A stretch of DNA of 64,000 nucleotides, from positions 248,001-312,000 of the forward strand of contig LR877166.1 in the NCBI GenBank assembly GCA_903995115.1. The letters are read 5' to 3'. This DNA comes from Angomonas deanei (taxonomy: Eukaryota; Euglenozoa; Kinetoplastea; Trypanosomatida; Trypanosomatidae). Below, piece after piece: positions 52,019 to 61,657 of the stretch. The number at the start of each line of letters is the position of its first letter. The stretch's first letter is position 1. The notes below the pieces were generated by a model. It had not been told where the DNA came from. It did not search any database and saw nothing but the letters and a program-made list of their open reading frames with translations. The position numbers and the translations under genes were made by a program.

Positions 52019-54526
52019 ATGGAGCACTTCACCTCCATCCATATGCACCCCGCCCCATCACGGCCCCAGTCAAACTTTCAGTGGCAGCCGGCCTGGCCCA
52101 ACCACTCCCCGCAGCAGAGCCAGCAGCCGGACTGGCCCAACCACTCCCCGCAGCAGAGCCAGCAGCCGGACTGGCCCAACCACTCCCCGCAGCAGAGCCA
52201 GCAGCCGGCCTGGCCCAACCACTCCCCGCAGCAGAGCCAGCAGCCGGCCTGGCCCAACCACTCCCCGCAGCAGAGCCAGCAGCCGGCCTGGCCCAACCAC
52301 TCCCCGCAGCAGAGCCAGCAGCCGGCCTGGCCCAACCACTCCCCGCAGCAGAGCCAGCAGCCGGACTGGCCCAACCACTCCCCGCAGCAGAGCCAGCAGC
52401 CGGACTGGCCCAACCACTCCCCGCAGCAGAGCCAGCAGCAGCAAGAAGAGATTCACCTCAGAGTGGAGGCCCTCCGCTTCGTCAGTAGCATACTGGGCTG
52501 TTTCCCGCAGCACATACAGGAAACCCTCCAAAAACTCTTCCAGTACGCCGGGCAGAGGTGGGGCGATGACCTCTGCCAGCAGGCCAAGTATATTTGGCGA
52601 GAGTTGCACTTCGTCGGCTCTTTCCGCGCGGCCGCCGAGGAGACGCGGCAGCGGCTCGCCTATGATGCGGTGGTGACGGAGTTTGAGTACCGCGCCCAGG
52701 AGCAGCAGCAGCAAGAAGAGGCCCGCCTCAGGGTGGAGGCCCTGCTCCACGTCCATAGCCAATTGGACACACTCCCGCGGGCCGTCGTGGAAGTCATGAA
52801 CTCCCTCTTCCAGTACGCCAGGCAGAGGTGGGATGATGACCTCGGCCAGCAGGCCGAGTGGATCTGGGACCAGTTGGGCCTCCAGGGCTCTTTCCTCGCG
52901 ACCGGCCTGCAGACGTTTCAGGAGTTCGCCGTAGGGAGTGCGATGTTGGGGTGTCGGTACATCGCCCAGCAGCAGCATCTCATGAGCCAACAAGAACAGA
53001 AGAGGGCCACCCTCCTGGAGGGAGAGGCACAGTCGCGCACCGAACTGGTGCAGGCGTTCCTCCGCCCCGGGCAGGAGCTTCGGCAGGCACAGAAGAAGTG
53101 GGAAGAGCAGCAGAGGGAGACGTGGCTCATGCGGGAGGCCTTAACGTACGTCGCGAGCATATTGGACAGCTTTCCGGAGTACACCCAGCAAGTCCTCCAA
53201 CGCTTAGCCGACGAGGCTGACGAGAAGAGATCCTGGGAACTGGACCGAAAGATCCAGTGGGTATGGCGCCAGCTGTACTTCCAGGGCTCCTTCATGGCTC
53301 CCGATGTGGAGACGCGGAGGCAGCTCGCCAGGGATGCTATGGCGGAGGGCACGCGGCGCCACGCCTATCTGGAGAAGCTGATCAGTGACACGGACGTGCG
53401 GGAGGAAGAGGCGCGGTGTCGCGCCGAACTGCACCGGGAGTTTCTCCGCCGCGAGAAGGAGCTGCGGAGAGCACAGGAAGAGAAGCAGGAGCAGGACCGC
53501 CAGTCCCTCGAAAGGCGGCAGGCCGAAGCGGGGGAACCCACCCGTAAAGCCTCCCACCTCGTACCGGACAACGTCGCGCCTCGCACTGACGCCCAACGAC
53601 GCCAGTTAGAACTCCTTGCGGAGCAACAAAGGTTCCTCTGCGAGTTCGCGCGTATCCAGACCCTAGAAAACCAGACCCGGGGCGACATAGAGGGCGAGCA
53701 CGACGCCCAGATGCGCGAGATGCGACTCTTTGTCGAGCAACAAAAGTTCCTCGACCAGCTTGCCAGCCTCCGCGACCTAGAAAACCAGACCCGGGGCGAT
53801 ATGGAGGGACAAGAGTGTAGCGAGCGACGCGAACTGCGCGGCCGCGCCAGCTGGGAGAGGCCAGCACACATCACGCTCGCGAGTATCCAGCGCGCGGAGG
53901 CGGGATGCCGGTACGAACCAGAGGATTATCAGCGGCGATGGTTCGAAAACACGACTCGTAGGTGGGATAAGGCTCGTCGCTGGCATATGGCGCGCGAAGA
54001 CGCGCAAAAGGATTTCCTGGGTAGTCTTGCTCGTCTCCAAGAAGAGGAGGAGCAGGAGCGCCTCGCGATAGAGTGGGAACGGCAGGACTCGGTGGAGGCG
54101 TTGCTGGTGGAGCAAATTCGCCTAGAAGAGGAGCACCGCTGGTGGCTGGACGCACACCAAGAAGTATACCATAACCCTTTAGAAACTATCCTCTTGGTGG
54201 GCGTCCTTCTCGCCGCAATAAACCTGTCGTGTATGCTCGTTGGGCTTATAGAGACTTGCGTCGCCATATTGCTTGCCACCCTGTATCTCGTCATTCTCAC
54301 TATAAAATCTTATTACGACGGCACACGGCGGCCTCCCACTGGGACACTGAACGAGCGTCACGCTGTAGGCGTAGGGTCTGAAGGCCCGCAAAACAGACCC
54401 CCAGTTTTTTTCCCCCCCCCCCCATACGCTACCCAATTACGTCACGCGCCCAACAATAAACACGACAATAGCAGCAAGAAGAAGAAGAAAACAAAAAAAA
54501 TGAAAACACGAAAAAGCCTATATTAA
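52019..54526 (+). CDS. array gene F: two-membrane-segment repeat protein, nine 13-mer repeats, altered C-terminal tail
   Basis: 835 residues, nine 13-residue units in a different Ala/Asp order from E. After PPVFFP the tail differs: a longer C-run (54411-54422) shifts the frame, giving PPPPYATQLRHAPNNK and a polylysine stretch, and one A fewer in a later A-run (near 54492) restores it before MKTRKSLY. About 25 residues are replaced while the length is unchanged. The membrane segments precede the change and are intact. Two compensating homopolymer differences could be real or could both be sequencing errors. Confidence 0.8.
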   Translation: MEHFTSIHMHPAPSRPQSNFQWQPAWPNHSPQQSQQPDWPNHSPQQSQQPDWPNHSPQQSQQPAWPNHSPQQSQQPAWPNHSPQQSQQPAWPNHSPQQSQQPAWPNHSPQQSQQPDWPNHSPQQSQQPDWPNHSPQQSQQQQEEIHLRVEALRFVSSILGCFPQHIQETLQKLFQYAGQRWGDDLCQQAKYIWRELHFVGSFRAAAEETRQRLAYDAVVTEFEYRAQEQQQQEEARLRVEALLHVHSQLDTLPRAVVEVMNSLFQYARQRWDDDLGQQAEWIWDQLGLQGSFLATGLQTFQEFAVGSAMLGCRYIAQQQHLMSQQEQKRATLLEGEAQSRTELVQAFLRPGQELRQAQKKWEEQQRETWLMREALTYVASILDSFPEYTQQVLQRLADEADEKRSWELDRKIQWVWRQLYFQGSFMAPDVETRRQLARDAMAEGTRRHAYLEKLISDTDVREEEARCRAELHREFLRREKELRRAQEEKQEQDRQSLERRQAEAGEPTRKASHLVPDNVAPRTDAQRRQLELLAEQQRFLCEFARIQTLENQTRGDIEGEHDAQMREMRLFVEQQKFLDQLASLRDLENQTRGDMEGQECSERRELRGRASWERPAHITLASIQRAEAGCRYEPEDYQRRWFENTTRRWDKARRWHMAREDAQKDFLGSLARLQEEEEQERLAIEWERQDSVEALLVEQIRLEEEHRWWLDAHQEVYHNPLETILLVGVLLAAINLSCMLVGLIETCVAILLATLYLVILTIKSYYDGTRRPPTGTLNERHAVGVGSEGPQNRPPVFFPPPPYATQLRHAPNNKHDNSSKKKKKTKKMKTRKSLY
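52085..52435 (+). repeat. 39-bp coding repeat, 9 units
   Basis: Nine tandem units in gene F; four carry Asp. Confidence 0.96.
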
Positions 54527-55689
54527 AAAAAAAAAAAAAACTTGTTCCTGTTCTTCTTGTTGGGGGAAAGGAGGACTGCACGGCGAGCACCCCAAGACTG
54601 GGAAGGGCGAGGGGCATCCCGGCAGCACGGGGCGTCGCTAGACCCGCCGCGAGAATAGAAATAGATCATTTTCCTTTTTAATTACGCTAGATTCTTTTTT
54701 TAAAACTGTACCCCCCTTTTTGCGCCCCTATGCGCCCCTAATATAAAAAAAAAAACAAATAAAACAAAAATATATATAACTTAATTAAACAAAACAAAAA
54801 TAAAAAGTAATAAAACAAAATAAACAAAAATGAAAAATTAAACCCGAGAGTGCCCTTTTTTTTTAATGAAATACTAGATCTTTTTGTGTTTGCTTTTTAG
54901 AAAGGGAAAAAAAACAATTCGTATTCCCACTTTTTTGTGTTTGCTTTTTAGAAAGGGGAAAAAAAAAAATCAATTCGTGTCCTCATTTTTTTTTTTTAAA
55001 TATATATATAACAGAAAAAAAGTTTAAAAATATGAAAAAAATAAATTTAAATACAATCAATGCAAAAAAAAAAAAGGAAACCGTAAAAAATGTAAAATTT
55101 AAAAGCAGATCCGCCGGCCTGCCAACATCGTATGACGAAGAGACGATAAGTTTGTTTGTTATTCTCTTTTGTTTGTTTTGTTTTCTTGTTTTCCCACACG
55201 TGGTGGGTCCACGCCCAACTCAAAACAGTTTAACGGGCTCTTTTTTGTTTCTTCTTTTTGCAGTACAGTTGTTGTTGTCGTTGTTGTTTTGGCGTGTTGA
55301 CTGTTGTTGTTGTTAGTAGTGTTGGTGTTTTGTTATTGTTGTTGTTGGTGTTGTTGTTGTTTGTTGTTATTATTTTACTTTTACTTTATTTTTTTGCAGT
55401 AATAAAAAACATCGTCGATTTTCTAATAGGTTTTTTCTTTTATATCAAAAGCTTTGCATTTCATTTTACACCGGTATATCCTTTTTTAAAAATGCCTCCT
55501 CTCTACAAAGGTAAGAGATGAATGGGGCCTGCATGATTGATGGTAAAGACACACTTTTGTATTATGACTTGTTTCTTATGTCCGCTTGTGGATTTGGTCA
55601 TCCGCTTTTTCTTCGACACACCGCCACCTCCCCACTCTTTCCACAGTATTAAGATTTTAGATTTTAGTTAGATATCTTTATTATTTTTT
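54527..55689. other. intergenic module F-G
   Basis: 1.16 kb. It keeps the D/E/F-type early half (two TTTTTGTGTTTGC units, no TTCCTGATTTC block) but has a distinct GTT stretch (GTGTTGGTGTTTTGTTATTG near 55319) and a different sequence just before the ATG (TTAGTTAGATATCTTTATTA). Confidence 0.7.
54562..54644 (+). other. GC-rich hairpin element after array gene F
   Basis: AGAC-loop form. Confidence 0.7.
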
Positions 55690-57783
55690 ATGGAGCTCTT
55701 CAACTCCATCCATATGCACCCCGCCCCATCACGGCCCCAGTCAAACTTTCAGTGGCAGCCGGCCTGGCCAAACCACTCCCCGCAGCAGAGCCAGCAGCCG
55801 GACTGGCCCAACCACTCCCCGCAGCAGAGCCAGCAGCCGGCCTGGCCCAACCACTCCCCGCAGCAGAGCCAGCAGCCGGCCTGGCCCAACCACTCCCCGC
55901 AGCAGAGCCAGCAGCCGGCCTGGCCCAACCACTCCCCTCAGCAGAGCCAGCAGCCGGCCTGGCCCAACCACTCCCCGCAGCAGAGCCAGCAGCCCCCTCC
56001 CCATATCCAGAAGAACCCCCAACAGCTGCAGCAAGAAGAGGCCCGCCTCAGGGTGGACGCCCTGCACTACGTGAGTAGCGTACTGTGCTGTTTCCCCGAG
56101 GATGTCCAGGCAGTTATGGGAAATCTTTTTACCGACGCCGGGCAGAGGTACGGTGGCGAACCCCACCAGCAGGCCCAGTGGATATGGAACGCGTTGGGCT
56201 TCCACGGCTCTTTCCGCGCGCTCGACGGGGAGACGCAGATGCAGCTCGCCCGTGATGCGGTGGTGACGGGGTGTCAGTACCTCGCCCAGCAGCAGCAGCA
56301 AGAAGAGTTGGACCTGCTCATCGGAGCCCTCCACTATGTCAGCAGAGAGTTGGACACATTCTTTCCCAACGCCAGGAAAACGATGCGTTCCCTGTTCGCC
56401 AAAGCCCAGCAGATGCCGGACAGTGACCTCGGCCAGCAGGCCCAGTGGATCTGGGACCAGTTGGGCTTCCACGGCTCCTTCAGAGCCCTCGATGATGAGA
56501 GGTGGAGGAAGCGCGTCCGTGGTGTTGTGGAGAGTGGCACTTATAACCGAACCCGAAAACTGGAGGAAGAAGAGGCCCACCTCAAGGTGGATGCCCTCCG
56601 CTACGTGAATGCAGTAATGGGCAGTTTCCCCGAGGATGTTCAGGAAACCATGCATTCCGTGTTTCTCGACGCCGAGCCGATATATGAAAGTCAACTCTTC
56701 CGGAAGGCCCAGCGGGTATGGGACGCGCTAGGCTTCCAGGGCACCTTCGTAGAGCACGATGAGGGGAAGTGGAAGGACATCGCCTGGGTTGCTGTGGATG
56801 TGGGTGGTCCGTACCGCACCAAGCTGCTGCACCTGATGAAGCAGGAGGAGCAGAACAGGGCCACCATCCTGGAGGAAGAGGCGCAGTGGCATCATGAGCT
56901 TCTCCAGCGCAGGCAGCTGCTGCACCTGATGAGGGAGGAGGAAGAAAAGAGGGACACCCTCCTGGAGGAAGAGGAACAGTGGCGCGGCGGACTGAAGCGT
57001 GAGCTTCTCCACCCCGGGGAGAGGCTGCGGCAGGCTCAGAAGAGGTGGGAAGATCAGCGGATGGCCATCCTGGTGAAGCAGAGACAGGCGGAGTTGCGCG
57101 CCGAACGGTACCAGCGTCTCTCCTCTGATGAGAGGGAGAAGCAGCGGGAAGAGGAGCGGAAGAAGGAGTTTGATGATACGCGGAGCATGAGGGAAGCCTT
57201 GGAGTACGTGGAGAGGGTATATCACAGGTACTCGCAGGCGGAAAGGAAAGTGCTGGACTACCTCTTCGGTGCCTCCCGCGAGAGGTATCCCATGCGAAAG
57301 GACCAGCAGGCACAATGGGTGTGGTGCCAACTGTATTTCACCGGCTCCTTCGTTCCATGCAGCGACACGCTGGAGTGGAAGCAAAACGTCCGCCGCGTCG
57401 TGTCGCAGGGCGTCTCTCGCTACCTCCACGTCCGCAAATTGCTCAAGCATCGGACGAAAATGGAAATAGCGGAACAGCAACTCGCCGCGACGCGGTATGC
57501 GCATCTCCGCCGTGAGGAGGCTCTGCAGCGGCGGACAGAGCAGCAGAAACCCCAGAACCAGGAAAGGCGGCAGGCCGAAGCGGTGGAACCCACCGGAAAT
57601 ACTCAGGAGGTTGGCGTAGCCCCCCAACTCGCGCCCGACGACGTCGCGCCACGCACTGACGCCCAACAAGCCACAGGAAACCGGAAGCGGACAAGGGAGG
57701 AAGACGAGCATCACGCTGCAGACGCAGGGTCTGAAGGGCCGCAAGATAAACCCTCTTTTTTTCCCCTGTGCCCAGATACGTAA
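55690..57783 (+). CDS. array gene G: soluble subfamily, four domain repeats, six 13-mer repeats
   Basis: 697 residues. The leader MELFNSIHMHPAP and six 13-residue units match the membrane subfamily, but the body is only distantly related. Four domains of about 85-90 residues carry the W-I-W...G-S-F signature (ALHYVSSVLCCFP, ALHYVSRELDTFF, ALRYVNAVMGSFP, ALEYVERVYHRYS). Three are in tandem; the fourth follows a Glu/Arg/Gln-rich coiled coil that includes a near-duplicate LLHLM(K/R)(Q/E)EE module. No membrane segment is present. The C-terminus keeps the family GSEGPQ...P..FFP motif and has RKRTREED, which could be a nuclear signal but may be chance. Function is unknown. Confidence 0.82.
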   Translation: MELFNSIHMHPAPSRPQSNFQWQPAWPNHSPQQSQQPDWPNHSPQQSQQPAWPNHSPQQSQQPAWPNHSPQQSQQPAWPNHSPQQSQQPAWPNHSPQQSQQPPPHIQKNPQQLQQEEARLRVDALHYVSSVLCCFPEDVQAVMGNLFTDAGQRYGGEPHQQAQWIWNALGFHGSFRALDGETQMQLARDAVVTGCQYLAQQQQQEELDLLIGALHYVSRELDTFFPNARKTMRSLFAKAQQMPDSDLGQQAQWIWDQLGFHGSFRALDDERWRKRVRGVVESGTYNRTRKLEEEEAHLKVDALRYVNAVMGSFPEDVQETMHSVFLDAEPIYESQLFRKAQRVWDALGFQGTFVEHDEGKWKDIAWVAVDVGGPYRTKLLHLMKQEEQNRATILEEEAQWHHELLQRRQLLHLMREEEEKRDTLLEEEEQWRGGLKRELLHPGERLRQAQKRWEDQRMAILVKQRQAELRAERYQRLSSDEREKQREEERKKEFDDTRSMREALEYVERVYHRYSQAERKVLDYLFGASRERYPMRKDQQAQWVWCQLYFTGSFVPCSDTLEWKQNVRRVVSQGVSRYLHVRKLLKHRTKMEIAEQQLAATRYAHLRREEALQRRTEQQKPQNQERRQAEAVEPTGNTQEVGVAPQLAPDDVAPRTDAQQATGNRKRTREEDEHHAADAGSEGPQDKPSFFPLCPDT
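55756..55989 (+). repeat. 39-bp coding repeat, 6 units
   Basis: Six units of the QPAWPNHSPQQSQ type in gene G, the same type as in the membrane subfamily. Confidence 0.96.
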
Positions 57784-59251
57784 TTATGTAGAAATGACAA
57801 CAGCAACAGCATCAACAAGAAAAACAAAAAATAAAAAACAATAAAACCAATTAAAAAAAATTCAAAAAAAGAAAAGAGAACTAAACAAAAAACAAAAAAG
57901 GAAAACAAATACGATGTATATAATGTATATAGTCAAAAAAAATAAAACTTGTTCCTGTTCCTGTTGTTGTTGTTGGGGGAAAGGATGGTTGGACGGCGAG
58001 CACCCCACCAGGATTGGGGAGGGCGAGGGGCATCCCGGCAGCACCGCGCGTCGCTAGACCCGGTGCAAAAATAGAATAGAATATTTGAAAAAACAATTAG
58101 ATTTTTCTTTATAACTGTAACCTTTTTTTTTTTTTTGCGCCCCTATGCGCCCCTAATATAAAAACAAAAAACAAACAAAAAAAAAATATATAACTTAATT
58201 AAACAAAACAAAAATAAAAAGTAATAAAACAAAATAAACAAAAACGAAAAATTAAACCCGAGAGTGCCCTTTTTTCTTTTTAATGAAATACTAGATCTTT
58301 TTTGTGTTTGCTTTTTAGAAAGGGAAAAAAAAAAATCGTATTCCCACTTTTTTTTTGTTTGCTTTTTAGAAAGGGAAAAAAAAAATCGTATTCCCACTTT
58401 TTTTTGTTTGCTTTTTAGAAAGGGGAAAAAAAAATCAATTCGTGTCCTCATTTTTTTTTATTATTATTTTCCTGATTTCTTCTTTTATAGTGGAATAAAA
58501 ACAAACAATTCGCCGTCCACTACTTTTTTTTTTTTTTTTTTTTTTTTTATTTTCGTGTTTTCCATTTTTTTTTTTAAAAAATATATATATAACAGAAAAA
58601 AAGTTTAAAAATATGAAAAAAAGTAATTTAAATACAATCAATGCAAAAAAAAAAAGGAAACCGTAAAAAATGTAAAATTTAAAAGCAGATCCGCCGGACT
58701 GCCAACATCGTATGACGAAGAGACGATAAGTTTGTTTGTTATTCTCTTTTGTTTGTTTTGTTTTCTTGTTTTCCCACACGTGGTGGGTCCCCGCCCAACT
58801 CAAAACAGTTTAACGGGCTCTTTTTTGTTTCTTCTTTTTGCAGTACAGTTGTTGTTGTCGTTGTTGTTTTGGCGTGTTGACTGTTGTTGTTGTTGGTAGT
58901 GTTGTTGTTGTTGTTGGTGTTGTTGTTGTTTGTTGTTATTATTTTACTTTTACTTTATTTTTTTGCAGTAATAAAAACATTGTCGATTTTCTAATAGGTT
59001 TTTTCTTTTATATCAAAAGCTTTGCATTTTATTTTACACCGGTATATCCTTTTTAAAAATGCCTCCTCTCTACAAAGGTAAGAGATGAATGGGGCCTGCA
59101 TGATTGATGGTAAAGACATACTTTTGTATTATGACTTGTTTCTTATGTCCGCTTGTGGATTTGGGCACCCGCTTTTTCTTCGACACACCGCCATCTCCCC
59201 ACTCTTTCCACAGTATTAAGATTTTAGATTTTAGATTCGCTATTTGTTTTT
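57784..59251. other. intergenic module G-H
   Basis: 1.47 kb. The early 3' part differs from the A-F spacers (AATTATGTAGAAATGACAAC), then the hairpin element. The TTTTTGTTTGCTTTTTAGAA repeat is present three times (58296-58440) and the TTCCTGATTTC block is back. The last 600 bp are like module A-B. Confidence 0.7.
57975..58060 (+). other. GC-rich hairpin element after array gene G
   Basis: Hairpin CCCCA-CCAGGAT-TGGGG, late segment GCACCGCGCGTCGCTAGACC. The core is conserved although the flanks differ from those of genes A-F. Confidence 0.75.
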
Positions 59252-61657
59252 ATGGAGCACTTCACCTCCATCCATATGCACCCCGCCCCATCACGGCCCC
59301 AGTCAAACTTTCAGTGGCAGCCGGCCTGGCCCAACCACTCCCCGCAGCAGAGCCAGCAGCCGGCTTGGCCCAGCCAGGCCCCGCAGTCCTCCCAACAGCC
59401 GGCTTGGCCCAGCCAGGCCCCGCAGTCCTCGCAACAGCCGGCTTGGCCCAGCCAGGCCCCGCAGTCCTCCCAGCAGCCGGCTTGGCCAATCCAGGCCCCG
59501 CGGTCCTCGCAACAGCCGGCTTGGCCAAACCAGGGCCCGCAGTCCTCCCAACAGCCGGCTTGGCCCAGCCAGGCCCCGCAGTCCTCCCAGCCGCCGGCTT
59601 GGCCCAGCCAGGCCCCGCAGTCCTCCCAGCCGCCGGCTTGGCCCAGCCAGGCCCCGCAGTCCTCGCAACAGCCGGCTTGGCCAAGCCAGGCCCCGCAGTC
59701 CTCTCAACAGACGGTTTGGCCCAGCCAGGCCCCGCAGTCCTCCCAGCCGCCGGCTTGGCCCAGCCAGGCCCCGCAGTCCTCTCAACAGCCGGCTTGGCCC
59801 TGTCAGACCCCGCAGTCCTCCCAACAGCCGGCTTGGCCAAACCAGGGCCCGCAGCAGAGCCAGCAGCCCCCTCCCCATATCCAGAAGAACCCCCAACAGC
59901 TGCAGCAAGAAGAGGCCCGCCTCAGGGTGGACGCCCTGCACTACGTGAGTAGCGTACTGTGCTGTTTCCCCGAGGATGTCCAGGCAGTTATGGGAAATCT
60001 TTTTACCGACGCCGGGCAGAGGTACGGTGGCGAACCCCACCAGCAGGCCCAGTGGATATGGAACGCGTTGGGCTTCCACGGCTCTTTCCGCGCGCTCGAC
60101 GGGGAGACGCAGATGCAGCTCGCCCGTGATGCGGTGGTGACGGGGTGTCAGTACCTCGCCCAGCAGCAGCAGCAAGAAGAGTTGGACCTGCTCATCGGAG
60201 CCCTCCACTATGTCAGCAGAGAGTTGGACACATTCTTTCCCAACGCCAGGAAAACGATGCGTTCCCTGTTCGCCAAAGCCCAGCAGATGCCGGACAGTGA
60301 CCTCGGCCAGCAGGCCCAGTGGATCTGGGACCAGTTGGGCTTCCACGGCTCCTTCAGGGACCTCGATGATGAGAGGTGGAGGAAGCGCGTCCGTGGTGTT
60401 GTGGAGAGTGGCACTTATAACCGAACCCGAAAACTGGAGGAAGAAGAGGCCCACCTCAAGGTGGATGCCCTCCGCTACGTGAATGCTGTAATGGGCAGTT
60501 TCCCCGAGGATGTTCAGGAAACCATGCATTCCGTGTTTCTCGACGCCGAGCCGATATATGAAAGTCAACTCTTCCGGAAGGCCCAGCGGGTATGGGACGC
60601 GCTAGGCTTCCAGGGCACCTTCGTAGAGCACGATGAGGGGAAGTGGAAGGACATCGCCTGGGTTGCTGTGGATGTGGGTGGTCCGTACCGCACCAAGCTG
60701 CTGCACCTGATGAAGCAGGAGGAGCAGAACAGGGCCACCATCCTGGAGGAAGAGGCGCAGTGGCATCATGAGCTTCTCCAGCGCAGGCAGCTGCTGCACC
60801 TGATGAGGGAGGAGGAAGAAAAGAGGGACACCCTCCTGGAGGAAGAGGAACAGTGGCGCGGCGGACTGAAGCGTGAGCTTCTCCACCCCGGGGAGAGGCT
60901 GCGGCAGGCTCAGAAGAGGTGGGAAGATCAGCGGATGGCCATCCTGGTGAAGCAGAGACAGGCGGAGTTGCGCGCCGAACGGTACCAGCGTCTCTCCTCT
61001 GATGAGAGGGAGAAGCAGCGGGAAGAGGAGCGGAAGAAGGAGTTTGATGATACGCGGAGCATGAGGGAAGCCTTGGAGTACGTGGAGAGGGTATATCACA
61101 GGTACTCGCAGGCGGAAAGGAAAGTGCTGGACTACCTCTTCGGTGCCTCCCGCGAGAGGTATCCCATGCGAAAGGACCAGCAGGCACAATGGGTGTGGTG
61201 CCAACTGTATTTCACCGGCTCCTTCGTTCCATGCAGCGACACGCTGGAGTGGAAGCAAAACGTCCGCCGCGTCGTGTCGCAGGGCGTCTCTCGCTACCTC
61301 CACGTCCGCAAATTGCTCAAGCATCGGACGAAAATGGAAATAGCGGAACAGCAACTCGCCGCGACGCGGTATGCGCTTCTCCGCCGTGAGGAGGCTCTGC
61401 AGCGGCGGACAGAGCAGCAGAAACCCCAGAACCAGGAAAGGCGGCAGGCCGAAGCGGTGGAACCCACCGGAAATACTCAGGAGGTTGGCGTAGCCCCCCA
61501 ACTCGCGCCCGACGACGTCGCGCCACGCACTGACGCCCAACAAGCCACAGGAAACCGGAAGCGGACAAGGGAGGAAGACGAGCATCACGCTGCAGACGCA
61601 GGGTCTGAAGGGCCGCAAGATAAACCCTCTTTTTTTCCCCTGTGCCCAGATACGTAA
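59252..61657 (+). CDS. array gene H: soluble subfamily, fourteen 13-mer repeats of a new type
   Basis: 801 residues. After one QPAWPNHSPQQSQ unit the repeats change to QPAWPSQAPQSSQ and relatives (QPAWPNQGPQSSQ, PPAWPSQAPQSSQ, QPAWPIQAPRSSQ), fourteen units in all. The rest is nearly identical to gene G (differences include FRDLDD for FRALDD and YALLRR for YAHLRR). The length gap to G is exactly eight units. The leader is MEHFTSIHMHP, as in the membrane subfamily and not MELFNSI as in G, so the start region has been exchanged. Confidence 0.82.
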   Translation: MEHFTSIHMHPAPSRPQSNFQWQPAWPNHSPQQSQQPAWPSQAPQSSQQPAWPSQAPQSSQQPAWPSQAPQSSQQPAWPIQAPRSSQQPAWPNQGPQSSQQPAWPSQAPQSSQPPAWPSQAPQSSQPPAWPSQAPQSSQQPAWPSQAPQSSQQTVWPSQAPQSSQPPAWPSQAPQSSQQPAWPCQTPQSSQQPAWPNQGPQQSQQPPPHIQKNPQQLQQEEARLRVDALHYVSSVLCCFPEDVQAVMGNLFTDAGQRYGGEPHQQAQWIWNALGFHGSFRALDGETQMQLARDAVVTGCQYLAQQQQQEELDLLIGALHYVSRELDTFFPNARKTMRSLFAKAQQMPDSDLGQQAQWIWDQLGFHGSFRDLDDERWRKRVRGVVESGTYNRTRKLEEEEAHLKVDALRYVNAVMGSFPEDVQETMHSVFLDAEPIYESQLFRKAQRVWDALGFQGTFVEHDEGKWKDIAWVAVDVGGPYRTKLLHLMKQEEQNRATILEEEAQWHHELLQRRQLLHLMREEEEKRDTLLEEEEQWRGGLKRELLHPGERLRQAQKRWEDQRMAILVKQRQAELRAERYQRLSSDEREKQREEERKKEFDDTRSMREALEYVERVYHRYSQAERKVLDYLFGASRERYPMRKDQQAQWVWCQLYFTGSFVPCSDTLEWKQNVRRVVSQGVSRYLHVRKLLKHRTKMEIAEQQLAATRYALLRREEALQRRTEQQKPQNQERRQAEAVEPTGNTQEVGVAPQLAPDDVAPRTDAQQATGNRKRTREEDEHHAADAGSEGPQDKPSFFPLCPDT
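59318..59863 (+). repeat. 39-bp coding repeat, 14 units, mixed types
   Basis: One unit of the NHSPQQSQ type, then thirteen of the SQAPQSSQ/NQGPQSSQ type, with more variation than in genes D-G. Confidence 0.96.
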
